Shown here: positions 33,816 to 46,800 of the stretch, one piece after another
How positions within the stretch are numbered: position 1 is the stretch's first letter
Layout of the letters: every line of letters begins with the position of its first letter
Assembly: GCA_950022295.1 (NCBI GenBank)
Contig: OX465598.1
Location: 180,849,501-180,913,500, forward strand
Direction: 5' to 3'
DNA from: Bromus sterilis
Taxonomy: Eukaryota > Streptophyta > Magnoliopsida > Poales > Poaceae
Length of the DNA: 64,000 nt
The notes under the pieces: generated by a model
Database searches by the model: none
Told to the model about the DNA's origin: nothing
Seen by the model: only the letters and a program-made list of their open reading frames with translations
Position numbers and translations under genes: made by a program

Positions 33816-36751
33816 ACATCCCCAAGCTTAATTCCTGCTCGTCCTCGAGTAGGTAAATGATAACAAACATAATTTCTGTTGTGACATGCTACCAACCATA
33901 TAAGAACTTTTAAGTAAAGCAATCAAGGCATGTAATTCAATTCAAGTCATAACAGGCAAGAGTCTATATTAGCATTGAAACAAGCAACATAAGAACATAA
34001 AGGTGCAAGAGCTCTTGCTGTCCGTGACTCGAATGTCTCCAAATGGTGTTTGCATGCAAGAAAGGGGATATGGATATACGAGAGAGTAAAACATAGTTTT
34101 TATTGTTGAGAACTTAATCTACTAAAGTTTCACACTTGGTCTTCTTTGGAATCTTATCTTGACTCATTCCCAGACCACTAGCCAGGTACAAGTCAAAATG
34201 ATCTACTCCCTTTCGATATTCTGAGCACTCATGCAATGGATGAGCGTAAGCAAGAAAGTTGAAACTTAGGATGGCAAAGAGAAAAAATGATGGGGAGAAG
34301 GACAAAAAGGTGAGAAAGGCTCACATCAATGAGGACAATCATAGGTGAGAGAAAGCCAAATGATAGATATGATGTGAGGAGTAGGGATTGCCATGCAACG
34401 GATGCACATATGAGCTAAGGTAAGCTCTCCAATGGAACTATTGGGGGTGCATCCAACTTGCTTGCTCAAGAAGACCTAGAGCTCATTTGAGGAGGCTCAT
34501 CATTGGAATATACAAGCCAGGTTCTATAGTGTGAAGGTCCCCACATAGCTATATGAATGAATGGTAATCTCTATGGAGTACAAGATATAAGATGGAGTAC
34601 GAGTGTGGATCTCTCAAAAGGATAGTAGTGTGCCCCCTTCTCTCTTTTTATTTCTTTTTCTCTTTTTTCTATTTTTTGTATTTTTTTTGTGGCCTCAATG
34701 GCTCTTTCTATTTCTCTCATTTGTCCTCTTTGGGATCTTTTGATTTTGTCATCTTTGGGATCTTTTCCTCACTTTAGGGACAACACTCTATATATTACAA
34801 GAAGTATAGAAGATCTTTCACACTTTACAAAATTACTCAACATAAAGAAAATGAAACTATCATGATGTATGCAAATGTATGCCTCTACCAGTGTAGCAGG
34901 ATATGCAATGATACTAGCGCATCATGTAGCAATGATTAGGGAAAGTACCAACTAGCATGCGGCTTATCGATCAAGCAAAAGCATGTATGACATGAAGATC
35001 AAGTCATGAGAAGGTGGATGTTGCATGGCAATGTATCTCGGAAAGGCTATGGAAATGCCTTGATAGGTACGTATGGTGGCTGTTTTGAGGAAGGATATAA
35101 TGAGTCTTATGATGACAGAGCGTATCGTGCCAAGTATTTGGATGTACCGGCGAAGTTGGACGCCAACTCTCGGAGTGAGAAGGAGGCAATACACAGCACA
35201 GGAGAGGCTAGCAAAATATGGGAGGTGGAAGTGTCAACTTTCGAATACTCGCATTAGTCCGAAGAACTCATGCACTTATTATCGGTAACTCTCAATCTAA
35301 TTAGGAGGTTCACAGAGAGACAAGTACCCCGAGGAGGAGTGTATGGGGGTTTGGTTATCCTTGCGCATCCTCGACTCATGGTATGTGAGTGTACTCTAAT
35401 ATTCGATCCCTCCAAAGATTAGTGATCCATCTAGTAGCTAAAGTTCTCAACTAATTTTGTAGGTTTTTCGAAAATAAACACGGATTGCCCAAAATACGAC
35501 ATCTATCACTAATAGGCTAAACTCTTGACACCAAATGTTCAAACATTACTCAAAGCAATACCACAAAACTATTGCAAATTACTACTACAATTGAATAGCA
35601 ACCTCAATTACCTACTTCAAGTCAAGACACAAAACTCAATGCAACAGGCAAACTCTCTAAACAAGATAAACATGAAAACTCAAGAGAGTTCTAGCAACAA
35701 CCTAAACAAAAGATCTTAAAAATATAAGCATGAAAACTAAGAGCTAAACATGACAGCAGCTACGAAAAAGATAAAGAACACACACAGCAAAGATAAGCAT
35801 GAAAATCCTATGTTGTGTTCTAGGGTGAAGTGGAGCGTGTTTCTCTCCCACACAAAGAAATCTGGGTTCTAACTTGTTATGAACGGCAAGCAAAGCTAAA
35901 GAAAACTAAAAAGGAAATAAAGAGCAAGACGCTCCAAGCATAGCACATAACGCATGAAGTGATAAAAATATAGTGGAACGAAAGACGAACTGATAATTGT
36001 TGATGGAGAAGGGGATGCATGGGGGCATCCCCAATCTTATATGCTAGAGTCTCCTTTAACATTTATTGGGGATGCATGGGGGCATCCCCAAGCTTGAGCG
36101 TTTGACACTCCTGAATCTTCTTTTATCATCTTCCCTCGCACACTTGAAAACTCCCTTCATACATAACTCATCATAATCTGATTAGCGAGGTTAGTACCCA
36201 TAATAAAATAATTTTTTCTCTACTGAAAATAAAGATATTATTGAATAGCCACTGTTTCTCAAGATCGCCAAAAAGTTTTTGCAAAGAGAAAGAAAGCTTA
36301 AGGTTTGCAAAAGTTAGGAGAGACAAAACGTGGCAGAATCTGTGAAAAACAGAACAACAGGTAATAAAGAATTATTTAGGGGCACTTCTGCAACTCAAAT
36401 CAAAAAACTCAGAACATACGAAAGTTCCGTGATTGTATAGAGCACTCTGTGTAAAAAACTCAGCTCAAACAGATGAACTGGGATTTTTCTATGATTTTTC
36501 CCGTCACGAGGACAGAATCTGTTTTCTGGACAGCATGTCACAACTTTCACTTCCCTTGTCATATGAGGCTATAAATGGCACAAAGCTTGAAAAGTAAAGA
36601 TACAATGATGTTGCTACAGTAGTAAAAATCATCAAGACCACTAAAAACAGAAGAAAAACAAAAAGTAAAACATAAATTCGTTGCGGGCTGCCTCCCGAAA
36701 GCGCTTTCTTTTATGCCTTTGAGCTAGGCATAAAGACTTTGAAAGATGCTC
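33816..36751 (-). other. Non-coding internal region of the non-autonomous element
   Basis: It begins with the polypurine tract and is AT-rich throughout, with pyrimidine tracts near 34640-34700. A GGGGATGCATGGGGGCATCCCC-like near-palindrome occurs twice at about 36010-36090. No coding domain of gag or pol was found in either strand. Confidence 0.6.
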
Positions 36752-37965
36752 TCATAAAAATAAGGATTTGAAGCAAAAGAGAGCATCAAGAAGAAAAGAT
36801 GAAACACGTTTAAGTCTAACCCACTTCCTATGCCTAGGAATCTTGTAAGAAAATAAATCAAAGAAGCACAAAGAGACAAGCATAGGAAAGTGGAACAAGA
36901 ACAACTTCAAAACTTTCAACATGAAGAGAGGTGTTTTTATAACATTGAAGTTTCTAAAACCAAACTTTCCTCTCTCAAAGTAATTTTTAGTAGTATCATG
37001 AACAATTTCAAGAATATAACTATCACATAAATCATATTGTTCATGACCTACAAGCACACGTGTATAGTTTTCAACACGGTCTTTAGGAACATAAGATAAA
37101 TGCATCCCATCACATTGAGCCTTAATAAAAGCACAGTTCTCTGAGTTGGAGATTTCAAAAGGATAATAGGACAATCAAGTGTGGGTGCAATAGCAACAAT
37201 TTCATGCTTAACGTAAGGAACTATAGCAAGTTCATCTTCGTAAGCATCATCCATAATGGCATCTTGGCCAAAAGTATAGAAGGCATCAAATTCATCAAAA
37301 AGGGATATTTCAAAAGAATCCATAGGATCATAACACTCATATAAGGTAAGAGTCAAAGAGTTACTCTCATTAGAAGGTAGACATGGATGGCTCCATTCTT
37401 CCTCCTTTTGTTCGTCACTCTCCTCCTCTTTTTCATCCAAGGGGCTTTCAGGTTCAACAATTTCTTCTTCCATGGAGTCCTGCAAAACATTAATCTCTTC
37501 CTTTGGGGGAGAGATTCTCTCAAGATGATCAGTAATATAATAATTTTCATCATAGTTTTCCAAACAATAGTTAAGTATAGCAATACTCTCAGATTCGTAA
37601 GGGGCATCATCAATATTTTTAAGAAGAGAAGTAATTTCATAGGCACCCGTATAAGCAACAAATTCTTCTATTTTCTCTGCATCATAAAAATCATAGTTTC
37701 TCTCAGCATAAGAAGCTAAGGTTTCATCATAATTGTACTCACATTGGAAAGCAAGGTGTTTGTGCCTCATAAAGCAACAAGATTCATACCTGCAGAAAGA
37801 TATATTATATATTGAACACAAGTTTCTAGCATACTCATACAACTGGTGTATTTGTTTCCATAAGTGAATCCCCTTTTGAGACAAGCGATGTTCTTTGTAC
37901 CATTCTTGTTGATCCTCAGTGAATCCTCCATGCCAATAAGATCTAGTTTCAAAGAAATTAGACAT
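36752..37965 (-). pseudogene. Retroelement ORF of unknown function, frameshifted
   Basis: The first open part runs from 37965 to 37048 with about 300 codons: an N-terminal region rich in aromatic residues (SNFFETRSYWHGGF, DQQEWYKEHRL), a long acidic stretch (MEEEIVEPESPLDEKEEE) and a segment reading DELAIVPYVKHEIVAIAP. A shift near 37150 moves the frame to the second open part (36752-37174), which contains VENYTRVLVGHEQYDLCDSY and ends with a hydrophobic, possibly membrane-spanning region (FLFHFPMLVSLCFFDLF). No gag, protease or RT signature is seen. The ORF sits directly after the primer site, where gag would normally be. Confidence 0.6.
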
Positions 37966-38100
37966 TGATTGGCAAGTAAGGAACTAGACATACTTTTTTT
38001 TTTGATAAAGGACACTAAGATAAAAACTGGAAGATAAACTAACAAGACTAAAAAGCAAAGGTAAAAGGTAGTGTGCAACTTCCCTATCTTGAAGAGTGGA

Positions 38101-38119
38101 GTCCCCGGCAACGGCGCCA
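38101..38119 (-). other. Primer binding site of the non-autonomous element
   Basis: The minus strand reads TGGCGCCGTTGCCGGGGAC, the TGGCGCC-type primer site seen in Athila/Tat-branch plant Gypsy elements. It lies about 11 bases from the 5' LTR end at 38131. Confidence 0.8.
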
Positions 38120-38130
38120 GAAATTAGCTT

Positions 38131-41100
38131 TGATGGCTTCTGGCCCCTCGTTGGTTACCCAAAGTGGAAGGTTGAGATGTAGACAGCAGCAAATTTCCCT
38201 CGGTGAAGATACCAAGGTTTGTCTCCAGTAGGACTCCGACAACGACAGGAAGGTGACAACGGCGCCAGCAATTAGGCGGTTGACGTGGACCTGCACACAC
38301 AATAGATAACTTTGCTCCCAACGAGTTCAGAGAGGTTGTCAATCCCTCCGGCCTTGTTGTTTACTGATACGTCCAAAACGTATCTATAATTTCTACTTGC
38401 TCCATGCCTCTTTTGTGTGATATTGCTATGATATTGATGAACTTCCATACACTTTTCATCATATTTGGACTAACCTATTAACTCAGTGCACCCCAGTGCC
38501 AGTTCCTGTTTTCTGCTGTTTTTCTATTTCAGGTTTCCCCATTATTTAAAGTGCTTGAAAAATTCTGGGAAAAATATAGGAAAAATCAGCGTACGGGAAC
38601 CTTCCAGAAGGGCCAAAGTGGGGGCCGAGGGGGGCCCAGGCGGCCAGAGGGCGCGGCCCCACCCCTGGTCGCGCCAGGGGGGCGCCTGGAGCCCCTGGCC
38701 CACCTCTGGCTGCCCCCTTTCGTCTATTTATTCTTCGTGACGAGAAACCCTCGGGGACGGAACCCTTTTTCGCGATCTCTCCTCTGTTCCGCCGTCGCCG
38801 CGCTTCCAAGATCGGGAGCACCAGAAGACCTCTTCCCGGCACCCTGCCAGAGGGAGGAATCACCTCCGGGAGCTTCTCCACCACCATGGATGCTTCCCGG
38901 ATGAACCGTGAGTAGTCCACCTTGGACCATGGGTCTATGATCAGTATCTATGTGATGTTCTCCTCCCCTCTTTGTTCTTCATGGATTAGACCTTGTGAGC
39001 TGCCCTACATGATCGAGGCACTTATGTAATCTTTCTGCTGTTGCTATGCTGAGTTTCCTGGGATCCGATGGATTAGGAGATTATGTTCAGATTGTGATTG
39101 AGTTATATATTTGATTCTCTGCTTTATATTTATGTTCTTGAGTAATTCTTGCATGTTCTCCGTTGCTGTTTATTGCTTTGGCCAAGTAGTAGGTAGTGAC
39201 TCCAAGAGGGAGCGTTATGCATGATTGTGGGTTCATGCCCCCCGATGACTAGCTTGATTGACAGAAACATGAGTCTAGGGGATGTGCTATTCCCACAAGG
39301 GGTAAAACAACGGTGCTTATACTTGCGGGTGCAAGGAATGTTTACTTTACGCAAAGTTCTTTAATGCAGTTGTCTGTTGCTTTGAGTTTACACTTCGGGT
39401 GGGATTCGCAATTTAATACCAGCGAGATGTTCTGGATAGATATCTCAAGGTGGATGATTAGTAGGTAGATGCAGATGGATTTCGGTCTACTTGTCTTGGC
39501 GTACCTCCCATGCTTTTGAGCCACTTCCTTTCTTTATAGCATAATTAGCATTGGTTTGCGCACATAATCCTGTCAATTGCCCAGCTGTAATTTGTTTAAC
39601 TCGAATGGCTATTTTTCGTCGTTTGGGAGAGATACATCACTAGTGAACATCATAGGACCCCGGTCCATATTTCCAATACTGTTTACACCTTCAATTTACT
39701 TTCAGTATTTACTTTTTCGTAGCTATCACTATCATTATTATCCCATGCGTTTTATCCTTTGTAAACAACAAGGCCGGAGGAATTGAAAACTCCTCTGTAC
39801 TCGTTGGGAGCAAAGCTATCTGTTGTGTGTGTAGGTCCAGGTCAAGTTAGCAACCTAGGTTGTAAACGGCGCCATTGTTCACTTCACCACCTACTTGTCG
39901 ATATTGGAGTCCTACGGGAGACAATCTAAAACCTTAGCATCTTTGCTAAGGGAAATTTGCCGCTACGCTACATCTCACCTTCCACTTCTGATAACCAACG
40001 AGGGGTGAGTATTATCTCGTGTATCATTTACAAAGCATCAAACGCACGGGATAATAATGATAGTGATAGCAACGGAAAAGGAAATAAAGAAGAAAATAAA
40101 TAGCGAGTGTAAACAGTGTTGGAAATATGGACCGGGGTCCCATGATGTTCACTAGTGATGTCTCTCTCCGAAAAGACGATAAAATAGCCATGGAAGGTAA
40201 ACAAATTACAGTTGGGCAATTGACAGGATTATGTGCGCAAACCAATGCTAACTATGCTATAAAGAAAGGAAGAGGATCAAAAGCATGAGCGGTACGCCAA
40301 GACAAGTAGACCGAAATCCATCTGCATCTACCTACTAATCATCCACCTTGAGATATCTATCCAGAACATCTCGGTGGTATTAAGTTGCGAATCCCACCCA
40401 AAGTGTAAACTCAAAGCAACAGACAACTGCATTAAAGAACTTTGCGTAAAGTAAACAATCCCTGCACCCTCAAGTACAAGCACCGTTGTTTTCTCCCTTG
40501 TGGCAACATCACATCCCCTAGACTCATGTTTCTGTCACTCAAGCTAGTCATCAGGGGGCATGAACCCACAATCATGCATAACGCTCCCTCTTGGAGTCAC
40601 TACCTACTACTTGGCCAAAGCAATAAACAGCAACGGAGAACATGCAAGAATTACTCAAGAACATAAATATAAAAGAGCAGAATCAAATATATTACTCAAA
40701 CACAATCTGAACATAGTCTCATAATCCATCAGATCCTAGCAAACTCGGCATAGCAACAGAAGAAAGATTACATATGTGCCTCGATCATGTAGGGCAGCTC
40801 ACGAGGTCTAAACCATGAAGAACAAAGAGGGGAGGAGAACATCACATAGCTACTGATGATAGACCCATGGTCCAAGGTGGACTACTCATGGTTCATCCGG
40901 GAAGCATCCATGGTGGTGGAGAAGCTCCCGGAGGTGGTTCCTTCCTCCGGCAGGGTGCCGGGAAGAGGGCTCCTGGTGCTCCCGATCTTGGAAGCGTGGC
41001 GGCGGAGGAACAGATGACAGATCGCGAAAAGGGTTTTGTTCTCAAGGGTTTCGGGACGAGAGGGATATATAGGCGAAGGGGGCGGCCAGAGGTGGACCAG

Positions 41101-41443
41101 GGCCCCCAGGCCCCCCCCCCCTAGCGCGGTCTAGGGGGTGGACGCGCCAGGTGGCCGCCTGGGCCACCCTTGGCTCCCCTCTGGCCCCTCTTGGGCTCTT
41201 CCCGAAGCTTCATGTACGCTGATTTTTCCTATATTTTTCCCGGAATTTTTCTGGCACTTTAAATAATGGGAAAACCTGAAATACAAAAACAGCAGAAAAC
41301 AGGAACTGGCACTGGGGTGCACTGGGTTAATAGGTTAGTCCAAATATGATCAAAAGTGTATGGAAGTTCATCAATATCATAGCAATATCACACAAAAGAA
41401 GCATGGAGCAAGGAGAAATTATAGATACGTTTTGGATGTATCA
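38131..41443 (-). repeat. 5' LTR, interrupted by a solo LTR of the same family
   Basis: The two halves, 38131-38364 and 40032-41443, rejoin at the TTTAC target duplication to give a full LTR like 32172-33815. Confidence 0.9.
38365..40026 (+). repeat. Solo LTR inserted in reverse orientation
   Basis: It starts TGATACGTCC and ends GTGTATCA, 1662 bases, with target duplication TTTAC at 38360-38364 and 40027-40031. It is of the same family as its host but reads on the + strand. Its body and the rest of the host LTR (40032-41443) form inverted arms of about 1.4 kb separated by roughly 250 bases. Its last part differs from the host LTR ends, so it belongs to a related but distinct subfamily. Confidence 0.9.
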
Positions 41444-41448
41444 GTAGT

Positions 41449-41625
41449 GCATTGAACACAAAGTATATCTGTTTTTATGCTATATCAATTAAATTGGTTT
41501 TCAACATCAATCCTTGAAGTCTATTTTTTCTGCAGTCCGTTGAACACAAGCTATATTTATTTTTTACGCCACATAAAAAGATGAAGTTAATATATGTAAA
41601 AGGTTACAGTGTATCTGTGTTTTAG
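41449..41625. other. Intergenic sequence between the convergent genes
   Basis: This continues the sequence interrupted at 32171. It contains two GTTGAACACAAGCTAT-like repeats and no coding segment. Confidence 0.5.
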
Positions 41626-43130
41626 CTATGCCCTATTCCTGCTGCTTCTTCTTAAAGTGTGCACTGCATTCGTTTCCATGGTTGTTGCCGCTTCTGTTTT
41701 CTTCTTGTTGTATGTTCTATTCCTTGTAGTGCGGCCGTGTATCTGCGATGCTTTACTACGTGCTATTTTCTGCATGCCTCTCCCCTTCGATGTTGATGCT
41801 GCTTCTTCGTTGTCTTCATCATATTCTTCTGCCTCGTCATCTTCCTCTTCAGGTTCATCAGCATTATCTTCTCCACCAGAGTCTTCTTCATCAGAATCTT
41901 CTTCATTCTCTTCTTCTTCAGCATATTCCTCACGAGCATCTTCTTCCTCATCTTCTTCATCTTTCACTTCTTCTCTCAAGGGGCAAGTTCTTGCATTATG
42001 CTTCTCTCTCTTGTTGCAAATGCTGCACAGTCTTCTCTTTGTCATATCATCTTGTTGGTTAGCTTGGTGATCCGTGGCTACATTTTCGGCCTGGATTTTT
42101 TTTAGCCTCTCCTCACACGTTCTTGAGTTGTGTCCCGCAATCTTATTGCATGATTTGCACATCCTCACTCCCAGTGGTCTTCCTTCACTGTCCAGTTCTG
42201 GCTCAGGCTTGTTCTTCTTTTCTGGACCTTTATCCATTGCTACAGCTTTTTTTCGATTTGCTCTCTTTCTTTCTCCCCTTTGTGTTTGAAACAGATGGGT
42301 GAAGATTTTTTTCATCTGTAGTTTGAGCTGCACCATCAGTGGCATGTTCGCGCTCCTCTCCTTGTTCTTCACTCCGCGCATTCTTGATGTTTTCTGCTTC
42401 TTATGCTTCGTTCAGTACGTCGACTTCTTGTATGAGTGTTCTCATCCCATCTAAAGCTCTGTTGAATCCTCTATCCGATTTCACTCCCCTGTTTGCCAGG
42501 TCCATGGTTGTTTCTGCAAGTAGTCTCCTACGACAGAACATCGGACTTCCGTCCGGAGCAATTTGTTCATAGTCTCTGCGATCAAAAGTTTCATTTTGCC
42601 TCGCGCTCCGTGTGTACCTCTTCAATGTGTACTCTTCAGGTATCTTGTCCACCCGCAGCTGATCTAACATGCAGACGATGTGCACGCAGAACAGGCCAGC
42701 AGCAAATAAATTTTGCTGTGAACTGCATTATAAATATGTCCTGGGTATCTCTTCTATTGAACTTCACTAAGGTTTTCTTGTTTTCATATCTAGCCAACAG
42801 ATATGAGTTAAGTGAACTTCATTATGTTTTTATGCGCTTTATTTTTGTTTTCTTGTCTCACTGACCTGTGTGTGTCCAGATCTTGCATTCGCATTCGTAG
42901 ATTCTGTTCGTGACATCAGCAACAACCTGGAAATCATGTCTCCCCCAATAAAAATCATCAGACTGGTTGTAGTGGCACAACAAATATTTTGTTGGGTTGC
43001 CGGGGCACTTCCCTGATCTGAACACAGTGTTGCGGTAGTGCGTTTCCTTGAAGTCAGCAAAGACTGATATTGTGTAAATCTTGAAGAGCTGAATCTCGAA
43101 ACCAAACTGAGTAGTAGTGTTTATCTCCGT
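41626..43130 (-). pseudogene. FAR1/FRS-like transposase: SWIM and C-terminal exons
   Basis: Exon 43130-42866 (acceptor TTTCGCAG, donor GTCAGTG) holds the end of the transposase region and a SWIM zinc finger (ECECKIWTHTG). The last exon, about 42711-41626, continues with the His part (VHIVCML) and the linker IPEEYTLKRYTR, then two zinc knuckles (CKSCNKIAGHNSRTC and CSICNKREKHNARTC), a very acidic tract of about 70 residues and a basic tail (RRSSRNRA, stop). Defects: the acceptor before GLFCVHIV reads TG instead of AG, a TAA follows VDVLNEA, and an A run near 42255 shifts frame. FRS proteins are DNA-binding relatives of Mutator transposases. Confidence 0.85.
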
Positions 43131-43229
43131 CTGCGAAATAAAGAAACAATTCAAGTAGCTTTTGGTTACAGCAAAAATCAAGGTTGCCATCCGGATTTTG
43201 CAGCAGCAGTATTTATTTTTCAGTGAAAG

Positions 43230-43860
43230 TTATGTTACATGAGTGAGCAATATTTTCATCTATGCACACAATGGAGCATCTGTCATGTTGTTATTTTTAG
43301 CATGTTCGAAGCGAACTGCACTGCCCATATTAGTTGTAGCCAAGTTTTTAAAACATACGGATATGCACTGCATGTAAGAGCAACAAACACTAAGAGTTCT
43401 TTTTTTATGTTTTCTTTGGTTTGTGTGGGGGTGGGGGGTTGGGGGGCCCCATATTTGCTAAACAAAAATAGAATAGATAAATGTGCACACCACATCCCAC
43501 TAACACATACTCCCTCCGATCCATAATAAGTGTCACTCATTTTGTACTAAGCTAGTACAAACTTTGTACTAGATAAGCGACACTTATTATGGATCGGAGG
43601 GAGTACTTATTATCTATTCGCAACCTGATGTAATTATAACATGTTCCAAGCGCACTGCATTTGCGCATATGAGTTGCAGCCAAGTATTTTTAAAACATAC
43701 GGATCTACACTGCATTTTTTCACTAAGCGCATTGCACTGTATACATGAAGCATTGTGTTTTACTATATGTTTATAAAAGAGAACTGCATATTAGCATCAA
43801 ACTCTCATCTCATTTTATTTAATACATAAGAGAACTGCATTTTAAAAATCAAGGGGGGAG
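43230..43860 (+). repeat. Second copy of the AACTGCA double-unit block, in the transposase intron
   Basis: Homologous to 31380-32150 in the same orientation, including GCACTGTATACATGAAGCATTG and the GAGAACTGCATATTAGCATC-like segment. Two near-tandem units start near 43275 and 43630. The Stowaway MITE is inserted between them. Confidence 0.8.
43510..43603. mobile_element. Stowaway (Tc1/mariner-type) MITE
   Basis: 94 bases with perfect 25-base inverted ends starting CTCCCTCCGATCCATAATAA, flanked by TA on both sides (43508-43509 and 43604-43605). These are the diagnostic features of grass Stowaway elements. It sits in an intron of the FAR1-like gene. Confidence 0.95.
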
Positions 43861-43887
43861 TAGTACTGATTGTCATTCGCTCATCCA

Positions 43888-46800
43888 TTAACATCCCAAA
43901 ATTTTCTAAAATTTTGGAGTGTTAATAAAAAAATTATAATAATGATTGTTTGCTTGATATGATTGGTTTTCAGTAGGATTTAAAACTTTTGGAGTTTAAG
44001 TGAATATTAAAATAAGAGGGAATAAAATGACTTTCCCTAATATTCACCGTTGGTGTTTTGGAATTTATTATTTAAAACAAATCCAACAAATTTAAAATGA
44101 GAGAAGGTAATATGACTCCTTCATTATAAAAGAAAGTTGGAAATGTTTTAATGTGATTTTATTTTAATTTAATTGGAGTTATTTCAATAATTTTCCATTC
44201 AAAATAATAATAACATGAGAGAAGATAAAATACTTCTTCAGAAAATTGGAATGGAAATTATTTAAATGATTATTTGAGGTTTTTCTTGATTTTTAAATAT
44301 TTTATAAATAAATAAAGTCATTAGAAAAATGTCATTATTTTTATTTATTATTTTGGAAAATATGTTCATTGCATAATTTTCTTTAGATTATTTTATGAAT
44401 ATAGAAATTTATTTCATATTTTTCTGAGGTGTATTTATTTTTCTAAAATTGTTTGAAGTTTCGGATTTAAATAAAAAGAAAAACTCGTAACCAGCCAGCC
44501 CAACAATTTTTTCCGCCCACGAGCGAAATTTGAGCCCGATTCGGATTTGAATTGTTTTTTTCTTTTCTCTGGCTATATAAGTTTTTCAGAAGAAAAAAAA
44601 CATTTTTATTTTCTTTTTCCAAAACCCTAGCGGGACCCGCTCATGGACCCCGCCCGTCGGGTCGCCGCCGCCGACGACCTCGACAGCCGCCGGAACGCCG
44701 CCGACAACTGCCGCGTCGCCGGAGCTGGCCACCGCTGCGCCGGCAACTGCTGCGCCGTCGTGCGCCACGCTGCACCGCCTCCCCGTGCGCGCCGCCGTGC
44801 GCAACCTCCGGCGAGCGCGGACGCCACCGGCACCGCGCCGGCCACGCCGCCTTGTCCCGGCCGCCCTCGCCGCCGCCGCCTCCACGCCACCGCCGGCCGG
44901 CCCTGCCGCGAGCTCGTCGGAACCGCACCCCCACCTCGCCGGAGCTCCATCTTCGGTCAGATCCGGCCAGATCCGCCGCCAGGGACCCGATTGCTTTTTC
45001 GGAAAAATCTTTATTTGCGAACAAGTCCTTTTGGCAAAAAAAAACCCTGATCTCGCGTTCGCAATATCTCCGTAACCGTAAGTCGGATCGCGGTGAAACT
45101 TTTTCCTACACGCTCGTGTTGTTCTGTACGTTAGCATGGAGTTAAATTTGCACACTTTTGAATTTGAATTTATTTCAAATTCAAATTCAAATTCCGGAGG
45201 CCGTATCTTTTAAACCGTTGATCCAAATCGAGTGATTCTTTTTGCGTTGGATCACTCGTGTCATGTACTTTCCGTCTATATCTTGTGTACACAAAAATTC
45301 AAATGTTTATTGATCTGTTTAAAGTCAAATTCTTTTCAAATTTGAACCGCTATGACATGTGTTGTAGTATTCCGCTTCACGTGATTCTTTTTGCATATCG
45401 GATCATTTGAAACATCCTATCGGCCATACCCACACACCTTTTCATATTGGCATAATGTTCACCTTGAATTCATAATGCCCTTGGTCATAATCTTTTATAT
45501 CAGCAATCCTTTTTCCGTTGACTCTCTCGAGTTCACGTTCCACCGATCACTTCGAGCACATCGACACCCTTGCACTTCAAATCTTTTGTTTTGTTGCTAA
45601 AACATTGGTGGTTGTTTTGTTGATCCTTTGTTTTGTCCTTGTGGTGTGATTGCTTATTCGAGTTCCTTCGTTTGCGATAGATTTTCTCGGAGTGTGACGA
45701 GTAGAGTTGACTAGACCGCGAGAGCGAAGAACTTCATCGAATGTATAAGGCAAGTCATACTTTGACCATTTCACAACCTATATTTTTACTTATGCATGTA
45801 GCAAATATCACCCTATGCATGTTTAGGAAGTTTTATATTATTATTGATGTAAACCTGGTAGGATAGCCATATGATCTGATCATGTATTCTTTGTCGCCCT
45901 AGCTCGTGTTTGTTATTTATATGCTATGCTAGTAGACGGGGATTGGTTGAGATTACATTGAGTTGTGTGAGGATTTATTAACTTGATTATCAAACATTAA
46001 ATAGAATTCACCTCTGGACGGGCGGGATGCATCTTGGAGGTTGCGCCTTCTCTAAGGGCAGGTTCAGGGTTAAATGCTCCCAATGGTATGTATGGTATGG
46101 AGGGAAGGCATCATGGGGTCGTGCACCTTATTTAAGGCAATGCTCCCATGAGAGTGCACCCTAAGTGGGCGGCGTCCAGGCTCAAAAGGATCGGACAGAC
46201 TTAGTGACTAGTAGCTTCCATGTACAACCACTGGTTATATGGGCTCTGGCTTAGTTGAGTACGTTGTGGGGAGCCTGGCCCTGGTAGCTAGCAGATGTAG
46301 ATATGATAGGTGTACCGGCTACCAAAGGGTGGAGGTGACATCTTCTGAAAGACTTTGTCTCAATCTTCGGGTTGAGTCCAGTGGGGAAAGTGTACAAACC
46401 TCTGCAGAGCGTACAAACTGATCATGATTAGCCTTGACAGATGAAACACTTTAATAAAACTTGAGTGGGAAAGATTTAATAAAGGGTGTGGATTGGAACT
46501 GGTGTGCCCAGTTCAATCTTAAGTAGTAAGTTAAACTAAAACTTTGACTAGGTAGATTGGGAAAAAACAGCTTTCTGCAAGATAAAACCATAAGCCTTCC
46601 TTTAACTATCCTTGCCTGTAGCGATAGGTCTGTTATATCCTTTTTTGTGTGACTTGCCGTACAAATCAGATGTACTGACCCGTTGTCGGGCTGTAACCTT
46701 CGGTGTTGCAGGATTGTATAATACGAGTAAGTGATGCGATGTAGGGTTACGACGTCTATACTCAACTGTGTCGGTGGAGTTGATTGACGCCACGAAGCTC

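Larger units (their letters stand above)
32172..41443 (-). mobile_element. Non-autonomous LTR retrotransposon, complete with target duplication
   Basis: Target duplication GTAGT is at 32167-32171 and 41444-41448. The 3' LTR is at left (32172-33815, 1644 bases); the 5' LTR at right runs 38131-41443 and is about 1646 bases once the nested solo LTR (38365-40026 plus one TTTAC) is removed. LTR ends are TGATACGTCC and GCCATCA read on the minus strand. The polypurine tract is at 33816-33830 (minus AAGCTTGGGGATGT) and the primer site at 38101-38119. The internal region encodes only a broken non-gag, non-pol ORF, so its proteins must have come from another element. The LTRs look nearly identical, suggesting a fairly young insertion. 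Confidence 0.9.

Noticed and set aside
41609..42070. Ser- and Leu-rich ORFs on the + strand
   Set aside because: They are antisense of the acidic tail of the FAR1-like gene, whose GAA/GAT codons read as TTC/ATC/TCT on the other strand.
44552..45155. Long Arg/Pro/Ala-rich ORFs on both strands
   Set aside because: They lie in the GC-rich leader of the solo LTR and show no domain in any frame.
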